From NCBI GenBank assembly GCA_016213125.1, contig JACRBR010000019.1, positions 1 to 15,937 on the forward strand: a stretch of DNA of 15,937 nt, read 5' to 3'. Below are positions 8,849-14,517 of the stretch, one piece after another. This DNA comes from Chloroflexota bacterium. GTDB taxonomy: Bacteria > Chloroflexota > Dehalococcoidia > DSTF01 > JACRBR01. A program made the position numbers and the translations under genes. Under the pieces are notes generated by a model. It was given only the letters and a program-made list of their open reading frames with translations, made no database searches and was not told the DNA's origin. How positions within the stretch are numbered: the first letter of the stretch is position 1; each line of letters begins with the position of its first letter.

Positions 8849-9345
8849 GCCTTCCGCCACATCGTGTAGATCTCGCCGCCGAGGAGGTCGGCGTTCTGTG
8901 AGACGAACTGGTACTGCCAGTTGACTCGGGCCTCCGCCCTCCAGTCGTCGAAGGTGATGTCGACGAAGCCGAGGTGCTTCCAGAAGTCGTGGGCGTCGGC
9001 CGTGAACAGGTAGAGGTCCGTCGCCCCGGCCGCCTTTGCGTCCGCCATCAACTGCTCGGACAGCCGCCGCCCCAGCCCGGTTCCCCGCATGCGCTCGTCG
9101 ACGACGATGCTCCGAATGACGGCGCTGGAGCCGTACATCTCGATGCCACCGCAACCGACGACCTGGGCGTCCTGCTCGCCCACGGCGAACCCGTCCAGGT
9201 ACTCGGCGATGAACAGGGGCGGCAGGTTGGCCCCGGCGATCAACTCCACCATCCGGGGGATGTCTGCAGGGGCCGCGCGCCGGATCGTGACGCCGGCTAT
9301 ATCGCTCGTGGTCAATCTCCAACCCCCGGTTCGGGCACTTGACAA
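8845..9345 (-). CDS. GNAT family N-acetyltransferase
   Basis: This is an acetyl-CoA-dependent acyltransferase of about 166 residues. GNAT motif A is clear: SIVVDERMRGTGLGRRL, with the pyrophosphate-binding RGTGLG turn. The region continues as DLYLFTADAHDFWKHLGFVDI, the usual C-terminal arm. The pattern IRRAAPADIPRM, VGCGGIEMYG, then VIRSIVVDE resembles the ArsN2-like and N-acetylglutamate synthase-like branch of GNATs, but no ars or arginine gene is nearby, so the substrate is unknown. The start is uncertain. TTG 9345 lies 7 nt after a TATTAT box and would be leaderless. TTG 9315 is an alternative nearer the fold, which begins around VTIRRAA. It overlaps the DUF167 gene by four bases. Confidence 0.88.
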   Translation of the reverse strand: MSSARTGGWRLTTSDIAGVTIRRAAPADIPRMVELIAGANLPPLFIAEYLDGFAVGEQDAQVVGCGGIEMYGSSAVIRSIVVDERMRGTGLGRRLSEQLMADAKAAGATDLYLFTADAHDFWKHLGFVDITFDDWRAEARVNWQYQFVSQNADLLGGEIYTMWRKA

Positions 9346-9352
9346 CCGTGAG

Positions 9353-9358
9353 ATAATA
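9353..9358 (-). promoter_or_regulatory. Putative -10 box of a leaderless promoter for the GNAT gene
   Basis: TATTAT on the minus strand is followed by CTCACGG and a TTG codon at 9345, the first in-frame start. No Shine-Dalgarno sequence precedes this TTG. A -35 box is not evident. Confidence 0.35.
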
Positions 9359-9394
9359 CAACCGCTAACGAGTGACGGGCATCACCGCCCCACA

Positions 9395-9446
9395 TGGCAA
9401 GACGGTCGGCTGGTAGCCTCCCCCGGCTACCACGGCCGTCTTGCCA
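9395..9446. repeat. Long inverted repeat (about 20-bp stem) between divergent genes
   Basis: The left arm (9395-9418) has TGGCAAGACGG, five bases, then TGGTAGCC. The right arm (9425-9446) is its reverse complement with three bases in place of five, and the loop is TCCCCC. Nineteen pairs are perfect, in blocks of 11 and 8. There is no T-run on either side. It lies upstream of both neighbouring genes, where a terminator is not expected. It may be a structured RNA, a protein-binding site or a remnant of a palindromic repeat element. Confidence 0.7.
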
Positions 9447-9487
9447 ACCCTACTCATTCGTAATTCTCCGTCGGCCCTGACCTTCAC

Positions 9488-9512
9488 GGAGGGATACAAC
9501 TGGTATCCCTCC
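9488..9512. promoter_or_regulatory. Perfect 10-bp inverted repeat, candidate operator of the XRE regulator
   Basis: GGAGGGATAC (9488-9497) and GTATCCCTCC (9503-9512) are perfect reverse complements separated by AACTG. The site sits just upstream of the predicted promoter of the adjacent XRE-family gene (TATGAT at 9541-9546; TTCCGA at 9518-9523 as a weak -35). It therefore suits a dimeric regulator acting on its own promoter or on the divergent acetyltransferase gene. Binding by the XRE protein is inferred. Confidence 0.5.
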
Positions 9513-9540
9513 TGCGCTTCCGAGGTTATACGGCGAGCAC

Positions 9541-9546
9541 TATGAT
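9541..9546 (+). promoter_or_regulatory. Putative -10 box of a leaderless promoter for the XRE regulator
   Basis: TATGAT, one mismatch from TATAAT, is followed by CCGCAT and ATG 9553, giving the six-base spacing of leaderless genes. TTCCGA lies 17 nt upstream as a weak -35. The alternative start, ATG 9571, would instead use AGGAG inside the first codons. Confidence 0.45.
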
Positions 9547-9552
9547 CCGCAT

Positions 9553-10371
9553 ATGGAGGAGTGGTTCCTCATGCTCGTCCAGGCGCGTACCCGCCTCGGG
9601 CTCTCGCAGGCGAGCCTGGCCGCGCGCGCGCACGTCTCCCTTGCGTCCGTTAAGGCGTACGAGCAGGGTAAGCGCCACCCCTCGCAGCCCTACCTCACGG
9701 CGCTGCTCGATGCCCTGAAGATTGAGCGCTCCGAGCGGGGGGAGATCCTCGAGGCGGCGGGGTACGCTTCTGACTGGCACCAGCTTGTCCCATCGCTGTC
9801 GGACCTCGGGTTCACGCTGGAGCAGGCGAGCGAAGAGGTCGAGCGATTGCCCTGGCCATCGTTCGTGCTGAACGAGATGTCCGAGGTCATCGTCGCGAAC
9901 CAGGCGGTGCAGCGGCTCTGGGGCGTCGACCTGCGGCGCGAGTTCACCGAGGTGGCCGAACGAAACCTGCTTGCTGTCGCCAGCGCGCCGCGCTTTGCAG
10001 AACGCATCGCGAACTGGGACGAGGCCGTAGGCGCCCTGGTCGCCGTGTTCAAGGGCCATCATCGAGGCGCCGAGAGCGTCGAGAATCCCAGTCCCTATTT
10101 CAAGTCCGTGATGGACCGCTTCCTGGCCGGTGACGCCAGGTACGTGGCCCGCTTCCTCCAGCTCTGGCAGGAAGTCCCGCCAGCCGAAATCCAACTCCGC
10201 TGGCACTACCCCATCGTCTGGCAGGATCCGCTTGCCGGACGCATGACCTTTGACTGTGTCGTTAGCAACGCGAACATCAGGCAAGGGTGGGCGTTCAACG
10301 ACTGGATGCCCGTCGGTGCCGGCACCTGGGCCGCGCTGCAGCGTCTGCTCGAAGGGCCGCAGCGCGGCTAA
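9553..10371 (+). CDS. XRE family transcriptional regulator with MmyB-like ligand-binding domain
   Basis: This DNA-binding regulator has an N-terminal helix-turn-helix at about residues 7-62 (RTRLGLSQASLAARAHVSLA, then VKAYEQGKRHPS). It also has a C-terminal domain of about 170 residues matching the MmyB-like family: WPSFVLNEMSEVIVANQAVQ, RNLL, then AGDARYVARFLQLW. In that family the C-terminal domain has a PAS-like fold and has been associated with fatty-acid-like ligands, mainly in Actinobacteria. Two starts compete: ATG 9553, six bases after a TATGAT box and therefore leaderless, or ATG 9571 with AGGAG nine bases upstream. The gene meets the oxidoreductase gene tail to tail, their stop codons sharing bases 10369-10370. 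The target genes are unknown; the 9488-9512 palindrome is a candidate site. Confidence 0.92.
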   Translation: MEEWFLMLVQARTRLGLSQASLAARAHVSLASVKAYEQGKRHPSQPYLTALLDALKIERSERGEILEAAGYASDWHQLVPSLSDLGFTLEQASEEVERLPWPSFVLNEMSEVIVANQAVQRLWGVDLRREFTEVAERNLLAVASAPRFAERIANWDEAVGALVAVFKGHHRGAESVENPSPYFKSVMDRFLAGDARYVARFLQLWQEVPPAEIQLRWHYPIVWQDPLAGRMTFDCVVSNANIRQGWAFNDWMPVGAGTWAALQRLLEGPQRG

Positions 10372-11390
10372 GCCGACTGGAGCTCCGTGATGATCCGCCG
10401 GGCCGTGCCTTCCTCCTCCGGCGTTCGCGCCGGCAGGGCCATGGCTGCGCGCGTGGTGACGCCGCCATAGTGCTTCAGCAGCTTTGGCACAAGTTCATCG
10501 TATGTGGCGATCGTGCAGAACTGTTCCAGCATGTCGTCCGTGATGAGCTCCGACATAGCGGCCCACTCGCCTCGCTTCGACATCTCGAACAGCCGCTCGA
10601 ACACGCTGCTCCAGCCGTGTATGTCCATCACCGCGCGGTATCCTGGCGTCGACGCATAGAATGAGATCTGACGCCGTATCGGGCCGGCGTTCTTCGTCAG
10701 CTCCGATGCGTTCTTCCCGGTGATCACGAACCCCAGCCCCGCGATATCGAGATCCTTCACCGAGCGCCCCGCCTTCTTCGCGCCCTTCTCCACCTCCGGC
10801 ATGATGACCTCGTGCACGTACTTCGGCGTGTTGAAGCCGTGCAGCCGCAGACCGTCGCACAGCTCGCCCGCGAGGCGGCAGTTGTAGGGGTTTACGGCGG
10901 AGATATAGACGGGGATGTGCGGGTGCTCGATGGGGCCGGGGTTGAACACCGGCGTCATCAACGTGTATTCGTACGTTTCGCCGCGGAAGTCCGCCTTCGC
11001 GCCCCGCTGCCACGAATCCCAGATGGCCCGCAGCATCACGATGTACTCGCGCAGCCGGGGGCCGGGCGGCGACGGCCACGGCGCGCCGTAACGGCGCACA
11101 TTGTGGCTCTTCACCTGCGTGCCCAACCCCAGCAGGAAGCGCCCGTTCGTGAACTTCTGCAGGTCCCACGCCATCTGCGCCGTCACCATCGGGCTGCGCG
11201 GGAACGCGATCGCCACCGCCGTGCCGAGGGTGAGCTTAGTGGTGTGCTCCCCGGCGACGACGAGCGGGAAGAACGGGTCATGGCCGGTCTCCGGCGTCAG
11301 CACGCCGTCGTAGCCCAGCGCCTCCGCGCGCTTCGCGTCCTCGGCCGCCTGGCGCAGGTCCGTCGTGCTGACCATCGTCTCAAGCTTCAT
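10368..11390 (-). CDS. LLM-class F420-dependent oxidoreductase (luciferase-like TIM barrel)
   Basis: This 340-residue protein belongs to the luciferase-like monooxygenase superfamily. AAEDAKRAEALGYDGVLTPE (15-34), KLTLGTAVAIAFPRSPMVTA (52-71) and TNGRFLLGLGTQVKSHNVRRYG (81-102) form the first half of the barrel. The later HIPVYISAVNP and LAGELCDGLRLHGF carry the usual strand and dinucleotide-site pattern. This pattern matches the F420-dependent subgroup common in Actinobacteria and Chloroflexota rather than FMN-dependent luciferases, but the substrate cannot be assigned. The ATG at 11390 has GGAAGTGAG just upstream and removes a non-conserved N-terminal stretch present in a longer reading frame. 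A promoter TTGGCG (11469-11464), 18 bases, TACCAT (11445-11440) fits. A palindrome at 11414-11426 may be an operator. Confidence 0.92.
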   Translation of the reverse strand: MKLETMVSTTDLRQAAEDAKRAEALGYDGVLTPETGHDPFFPLVVAGEHTTKLTLGTAVAIAFPRSPMVTAQMAWDLQKFTNGRFLLGLGTQVKSHNVRRYGAPWPSPPGPRLREYIVMLRAIWDSWQRGAKADFRGETYEYTLMTPVFNPGPIEHPHIPVYISAVNPYNCRLAGELCDGLRLHGFNTPKYVHEVIMPEVEKGAKKAGRSVKDLDIAGLGFVITGKNASELTKNAGPIRRQISFYASTPGYRAVMDIHGWSSVFERLFEMSKRGEWAAMSELITDDMLEQFCTIATYDELVPKLLKHYGGVTTRAAMALPARTPEEEGTARRIITELQSA

Positions 11391-11413
11391 CGTCTCACTT
11401 CCATCACTGGCTT

Positions 11414-11426
11414 CGCGGTCACCGCG
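11414..11426. promoter_or_regulatory. Palindrome downstream of the predicted oxidoreductase promoter, candidate operator
   Basis: CGCGGT and ACCGCG flank a central C, a perfect 13-bp inverted repeat. It falls between the predicted transcription start (about 11433) and the ATG at 11390, the usual place for a repressor site. The cognate regulator is unknown, and in GC-rich DNA the palindrome could be chance. Confidence 0.3.
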
Positions 11427-11439
11427 TAGGGTCGGGGCA

Positions 11440-11469
11440 ATGGTACGGACGAATCGGGCAAAACGCCAA
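11440..11469 (-). promoter_or_regulatory. Putative sigma70-type promoter of the oxidoreductase gene
   Basis: On the minus strand TTGGCG (11469-11464) and TACCAT (11445-11440) are separated by 18 bases. The predicted leader of about 43 nt carries a Shine-Dalgarno sequence. A TATAGT at 11495-11500 on the plus strand could serve the divergent lipoprotein gene. Confidence 0.4.
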
Positions 11470-11555
11470 GACCGGATGAGCGCGATCCCTCCGGTATAGT
11501 TGCGGCTGGTGACGGGACGGGAGGAAGTAGTGTGGAGAAGGAGTAGGAACACCGA

Positions 11556-12365
11556 ATGGGTAGTACTCGATGGATGGCGCTCGCGGCATTGCTGACCGCG
11601 GGCGCGCTCGTCTTCGCGGCGTGCGACGACGACAAGAAGAAGGACGACGGCAGCGGCGGGGATAAGACCCCGGCTGCAGAGAAGACAACCCCCAGCGATG
11701 GTGAAAAGACATCAGCCGTCGAACCGACCAAGGATGACGGAGACAACGGCGGTGGCGGCGACTCGGGAGAGCTGCAGAAGCTCGCCGATAAGTTCGCGGC
11801 AGCCACGTTCAAGGCCGTGTACGAGATCAGCGGTGACGGCGGCGATAGTGGTCTCACGAGCGGTGAGATCACCATTTCCAAGGATGGCAAGGACAAGATC
11901 CGCTTCGACATCAAGAGCGAGGTCGAGGGAGAGCCCTTCGAGGGTTCATTCATCCAGACCAGCACCGAGTCCTTCCTCTGCTTCTCGGGCGACGCCGCGG
12001 CGAGCCTCGGCGGCCTGCTGGGCGAGGACGCGGCCGAGGGTATCTGCGTGAAGAGCGCCCCCGATGATCCGACCAACCCGGTCGGCTCGCTCGTCGATGC
12101 GTTCGGCGACATCGACGTCGGTAACGTCGAGATCCAGGACAAGGAAGACAGGGAAATCGCCGGCGAGGACGGCACCTGCTACACCGTCCTCGACAACGAC
12201 ACCAACGAGACGAGCACCGCGTGCTTCAACGACGATGGCGTGCTGCTGTCAGTCGAGTCCGGCGACAGTGGCACCTTTGTCGCGAAGTCCGTTGAGGGAG
12301 ATGTCAGCGACGCCGACTTCGAGCCACCGTACCCCGTGCAGGAGATCCCGGGATTGGGGCAGTAA
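11556..12365 (+). CDS. Uncharacterised secreted lipoprotein
   Basis: I do not recognise the family. Residues 1-23 form a lipoprotein signal with lipobox VFAAC (C23), followed by about 45 residues rich in Asp, Lys, Gly and Thr, a flexible tether. The body (about 70-269) starts with LQKLADKFAAATFKAVYEISG and continues as alternating short beta-like stretches (EITISKDGKDKIRFDIK). It holds four Cys in FLCFSG, EGICVK, GTCYTV and TACFND, an even number suited to two disulfides outside the membrane. The general layout recalls LprG/LolA-like lipid-binding folds, but this is a weak impression. ATG 11556 follows a GGAGAAGGAG element whose whole 20-nt context nearly equals the pstS leader. It ends at a hairpin shared with the convergent gene. 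Confidence 0.85.
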   Translation: MGSTRWMALAALLTAGALVFAACDDDKKKDDGSGGDKTPAAEKTTPSDGEKTSAVEPTKDDGDNGGGGDSGELQKLADKFAAATFKAVYEISGDGGDSGLTSGEITISKDGKDKIRFDIKSEVEGEPFEGSFIQTSTESFLCFSGDAAASLGGLLGEDAAEGICVKSAPDDPTNPVGSLVDAFGDIDVGNVEIQDKEDREIAGEDGTCYTVLDNDTNETSTACFNDDGVLLSVESGDSGTFVAKSVEGDVSDADFEPPYPVQEIPGLGQ

Positions 12366-12391
12366 GCGCCCAGCCGAACGGCATGAATGGC

Positions 12392-12424
12392 AAGAGCGCC
12401 CCCGCACATCGCGAGGGCGCTCTT
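12392..12424. terminator. Bidirectional terminator hairpin between convergent genes
   Basis: AAGAGCGCCC (12392-12401) and GGGCGCTCTT (12415-12424) pair perfectly over 10 bp around a 13-nt loop. It sits 27 nt after the lipoprotein stop and 22 nt beyond the stop of the minus-strand gene. The right end supplies only TCTT, so it is terminator-like in both directions but with a poor U-tract. Confidence 0.7.
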
Positions 12425-12446
12425 CGATCTCTGGCGAACGGCGCGG

Positions 12447-13493
12447 TTACTGGGCGGGCTGCGCGGGTTCTACGACGCCGGCACCGCTGGAAGACGAACC
12501 GGACGACCCGGGCGCGCCTCCGCCGGTCGAAGGCGGACACTCCCGCACGTCGCCTTCCGGCTCGGTCGCTGGCTGATCGGGGGAAACACAAGGGTCGATG
12601 GGCGCGCAGGGATGCACCAGGCCCTCGGGATCGGGCTGGTCGCACGGCGCGGCGCAGGGCATCGCCGGCTCTGTCGAGCCGTTGGGAGCGGCCGGTGGCT
12701 CGCACAGCGGCGGGCAGTTCTCCGGGATCCCGGCGTACGGATCGTTGCCGAAGCAGGGATCGATGACACATGGCTCGGTCGCCGGGGGCGCGGGCTCATC
12801 GCCGCGGGTGCTCCCGCCCTCCGCCACGGCCGTCGCGTCCGGCTCGATCGTGATGGGCGTGACATCCACGGGCGGGACCTCGCAGGGCACCGGTTCCGGG
12901 CAGAAGATCGTCCCGTCGGAGGAGATCGCGCAGTCCGGTGGCAGGCATTTCATCTCGGAGCTGATGGTGCACGGATCTTCGCCCAGGCAGCCCACCCCGA
13001 TGGTTCCGTTCTCCTCCGCCGGGGCCGTCAAGACCCCGCCGCCGGGCGCGTCCTCGGGCGCACCCGGCACCGGCTCAACGTCGGTCGGTGGATCGACCGG
13101 CATCGGCTGCGCGCATCCCGTATCGACGCACTGCGTCGTGATCGGTTCTGTGTCCAGCGAGTAGCAGACGCCCGAGGGCTCCGGCGCCATGCAGTCCACC
13201 GCGGGCCCGCCCACGCACGGCGTGTCGATGCACGTCCCTGCGTCTGCGGCGCACCGGGCCTGGTCGCCTTCCGGGAGGACGACCATGTCGTTGCAGTCCG
13301 GCACCTCCGCGACGCACATCGCCATCGTACCGGCCGAATCGTCTGCCGCGCGCTTCTGCTGCGTGTCAGTCTCTTGCGTCGCCTGCTTCGGGCTGCCGTC
13401 GCGGCCTCCACGCATGGCGTACGCGCCCGTGCCCGCCGCGATGGCCAGCGCGATGGCAACCACTCCAATCCCAAGCCTTGTCCACATCTTCAT
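12447..13493 (-). CDS. Secreted or membrane-anchored Cys- and Pro-rich protein, unknown function
   Basis: I do not recognise the family. The 348-residue protein begins with MKMWTRLGIG and a hydrophobic stretch (about 8-26) ending in AYA, a plausible signal peptidase site after residue 26; otherwise it is a membrane anchor. After a polar Gln/Asp/Lys-rich spacer, the rest is Pro-, Glu- and Asp-rich with about 24 Cys, often in short steps such as CVIDPC, CAPIDPC and CVDTGC. The even Cys count and the export signal suggest many disulfides or a metal-rich surface. There are almost no hydrophobic core segments, so it may be extended rather than globular. The ATG at 13493 has GAGGAG eight bases upstream. 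A long open frame on the other strand is shadow. Confidence 0.8.
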   Translation of the reverse strand: MKMWTRLGIGVVAIALAIAAGTGAYAMRGGRDGSPKQATQETDTQQKRAADDSAGTMAMCVAEVPDCNDMVVLPEGDQARCAADAGTCIDTPCVGGPAVDCMAPEPSGVCYSLDTEPITTQCVDTGCAQPMPVDPPTDVEPVPGAPEDAPGGGVLTAPAEENGTIGVGCLGEDPCTISSEMKCLPPDCAISSDGTIFCPEPVPCEVPPVDVTPITIEPDATAVAEGGSTRGDEPAPPATEPCVIDPCFGNDPYAGIPENCPPLCEPPAAPNGSTEPAMPCAAPCDQPDPEGLVHPCAPIDPCVSPDQPATEPEGDVRECPPSTGGGAPGSSGSSSSGAGVVEPAQPAQ

Positions 13494-13623
13494 CGCGTTG
13501 CTCCTCTACAGAGTTATCGACCGGCGATGGGATTCAGACGGTGCAGGCCTGGAATTGGTTCCCGTGAACCCGTGCGAATTCACATGTCGAGTCCGGGTTG
13601 GAGGCGCCTTGGGGCCACGCCCG

Positions 13624-13629
13624 TATACT
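13624..13629 (+). promoter_or_regulatory. Putative -10 box (TATACT) of a leaderless promoter before a short ORF
   Basis: TATACT matches TATAAT at five of six positions. It is followed by GGCCCG and the GTG at 13636, the same six-base spacing seen before other genes of the window. No clear -35 box is present. It should also drive the Rieske-like gene. Confidence 0.5.
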
Positions 13630-13635
13630 GGCCCG

Positions 13636-13734
13636 GTGCAAGGAAGCTCCCGCCCCCGCTCGCCCCTTGATCTTGACGTAATGATGACTGGGGCCCCGTG
13701 CCCGCGAGGGCGACGGAGGCCGCGGTCTCGATGA
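13636..13734 (+). CDS. Putative leaderless short upstream ORF (32 codons) coupled to the Rieske-like gene
   Basis: GTG 13636 lies six bases after TATACT and opens a 32-codon frame. The peptide is hydrophilic and ends in an Arg-rich stretch (PRGRRRPRSR). Its TGA overlaps the ATG of the next gene as ATGA, the arrangement used for translational re-initiation. No family can be assigned, and the peptide may matter only as a leader controlling translation downstream. Against it: an open frame of 32 codons is common by chance in GC-rich DNA. In favour: promoter spacing and stop overlap agree independently. Confidence 0.35.
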   Translation: MQGSSRPRSPLDLDVMMTGAPCPRGRRRPRSR

Positions 13735-14441
13735 TCAGCTCTCGTGTCGGCGCCGCGCTCGCCCTTGCATGCTCCATCCTCGCCGTCGGCCTCTCCGTCG
13801 TCGCGTTCATGTCCACCATCCGCGACGAGAAGGTGAAACCCGGCCGCTTCGTCCAGACGCGGGTGAACAGCGACTACGTCGGCGACCCCATCTTCTTTCC
13901 GGTCGACGACTTCTACATCGGCGCAGACGCCACGGGCGATTTCCACGCGTACTACGTCTATCCGCCGGGGTTCTACGGCCATATGCGCGGCTGCAAGCTG
14001 GTGTGGGACACGAACGCCGTCATCGACACGCTGAAAGGAACCCAGGGGCCGGGACTCTACATCGACCCGTGCGGCGGCGCGCGCTTCAACCGCGACGGCG
14101 AGCTCATCGCCGGGCCTGCCGACCGCGGCCTCGACTTCTTCGGTACCGAGCCCGGAGTGGAGGGCGTGATCGTCGACACGCGGACGCTGTACTGCGGCAA
14201 GAGCATCGTCGTTGAGCCGACGTTCACGCCAACGATCACGCCCACCGGTACCGTGACGCCCACGCCCACGAATACGCCGTTCCCGGTGGCGGGCCGTCCT
14301 ACCGAAACGCCCTCGCCAACGAGCACGCCCACAGAGACCAGCACGATCACGCCGACGGCGACGCCCACGATCCCGTCGCCAACACCGACGCCCGAGGGCG
14401 CGAAGTGTGACCGCGTCACCGGCAGCAGCAAGCAGCGTTGA
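13731..14441 (+). CDS. Membrane-anchored Rieske-like domain protein lacking the iron-sulfur ligands, with Thr/Pro-rich tail
   Basis: The 236-residue protein has one N-terminal helix (about 6-26), then an external domain and a Thr/Pro repeat tail (about 163-222). The domain resembles a Rieske fold: YGHMRGCKLVW (82-92) matches the CxHxGCxVxW segment, and DPCGGARFNRDGELIAGPAD (112-131) matches CPCHGxxFDxxGxxxxGPA. All four cluster ligands are replaced: G83 and M85 in the first motif, D112 and G115 in the second. The two Cys that form the structural disulfide in Rieske proteins (C88 and C114) remain. It therefore cannot hold a normal 2Fe-2S cluster and is probably structural or repurposed. ATG 13731 has GGAGG 11 bases upstream and overlaps a short ORF. 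GTG 13698 in frame is an alternative start. Confidence 0.75.
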   Translation: MISSRVGAALALACSILAVGLSVVAFMSTIRDEKVKPGRFVQTRVNSDYVGDPIFFPVDDFYIGADATGDFHAYYVYPPGFYGHMRGCKLVWDTNAVIDTLKGTQGPGLYIDPCGGARFNRDGELIAGPADRGLDFFGTEPGVEGVIVDTRTLYCGKSIVVEPTFTPTITPTGTVTPTPTNTPFPVAGRPTETPSPTSTPTETSTITPTATPTIPSPTPTPEGAKCDRVTGSSKQR

Positions 14442-14457
14442 CGTCCGTGAATGCACT

Positions 14458-14516
14458 GTAGGGCGGGCCTTCAGCCCACCCGTTCCTTATGCCGTAGGGC
14501 GGGCTTTCCAGCCCAC
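14458..14516. repeat. Two copies of a GTAGGGCGGGC...AGCCCAC hairpin repeat, probable terminator region
   Basis: Copy 1 is at 14458-14480 and copy 2 at 14494-14516, 36 nt apart. Each reads GTAGGGCGGGC, a short T/C-rich loop, then AGCCCAC, and can fold through GGGCT/AGCCC-type pairing. Sequences of this kind are known as dispersed intergenic repeats in several GC-rich bacteria. The pair sits between two converging genes, so it may end transcription from either side. Confidence 0.7.
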
Positions 14517-14517
14517 A

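Noticed and set aside
9339..9359. TTGACA followed by GATAAT on the plus strand, looking like a consensus promoter
   Set aside because: The spacing is only 7 bases, too short for sigma70. The AT-rich part is better read on the minus strand as the box before the GNAT gene.
12387..13670. Long plus-strand open frame (427 codons) over the Cys-rich gene
   Set aside because: Its translation is Arg/Ala/His-rich and patternless, as expected from the complement of GC-rich coding DNA. The minus-strand frame has a signal peptide, a good ribosome site and ordered Cys spacing.
14216..14400. Repetitive ACG CCC-type codons resembling a tandem DNA repeat
   Set aside because: This is the Thr/Pro-rich tail coding region of the Rieske-like protein. 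The codons vary and there is no fixed repeat unit, so it is neither CRISPR nor a microsatellite.
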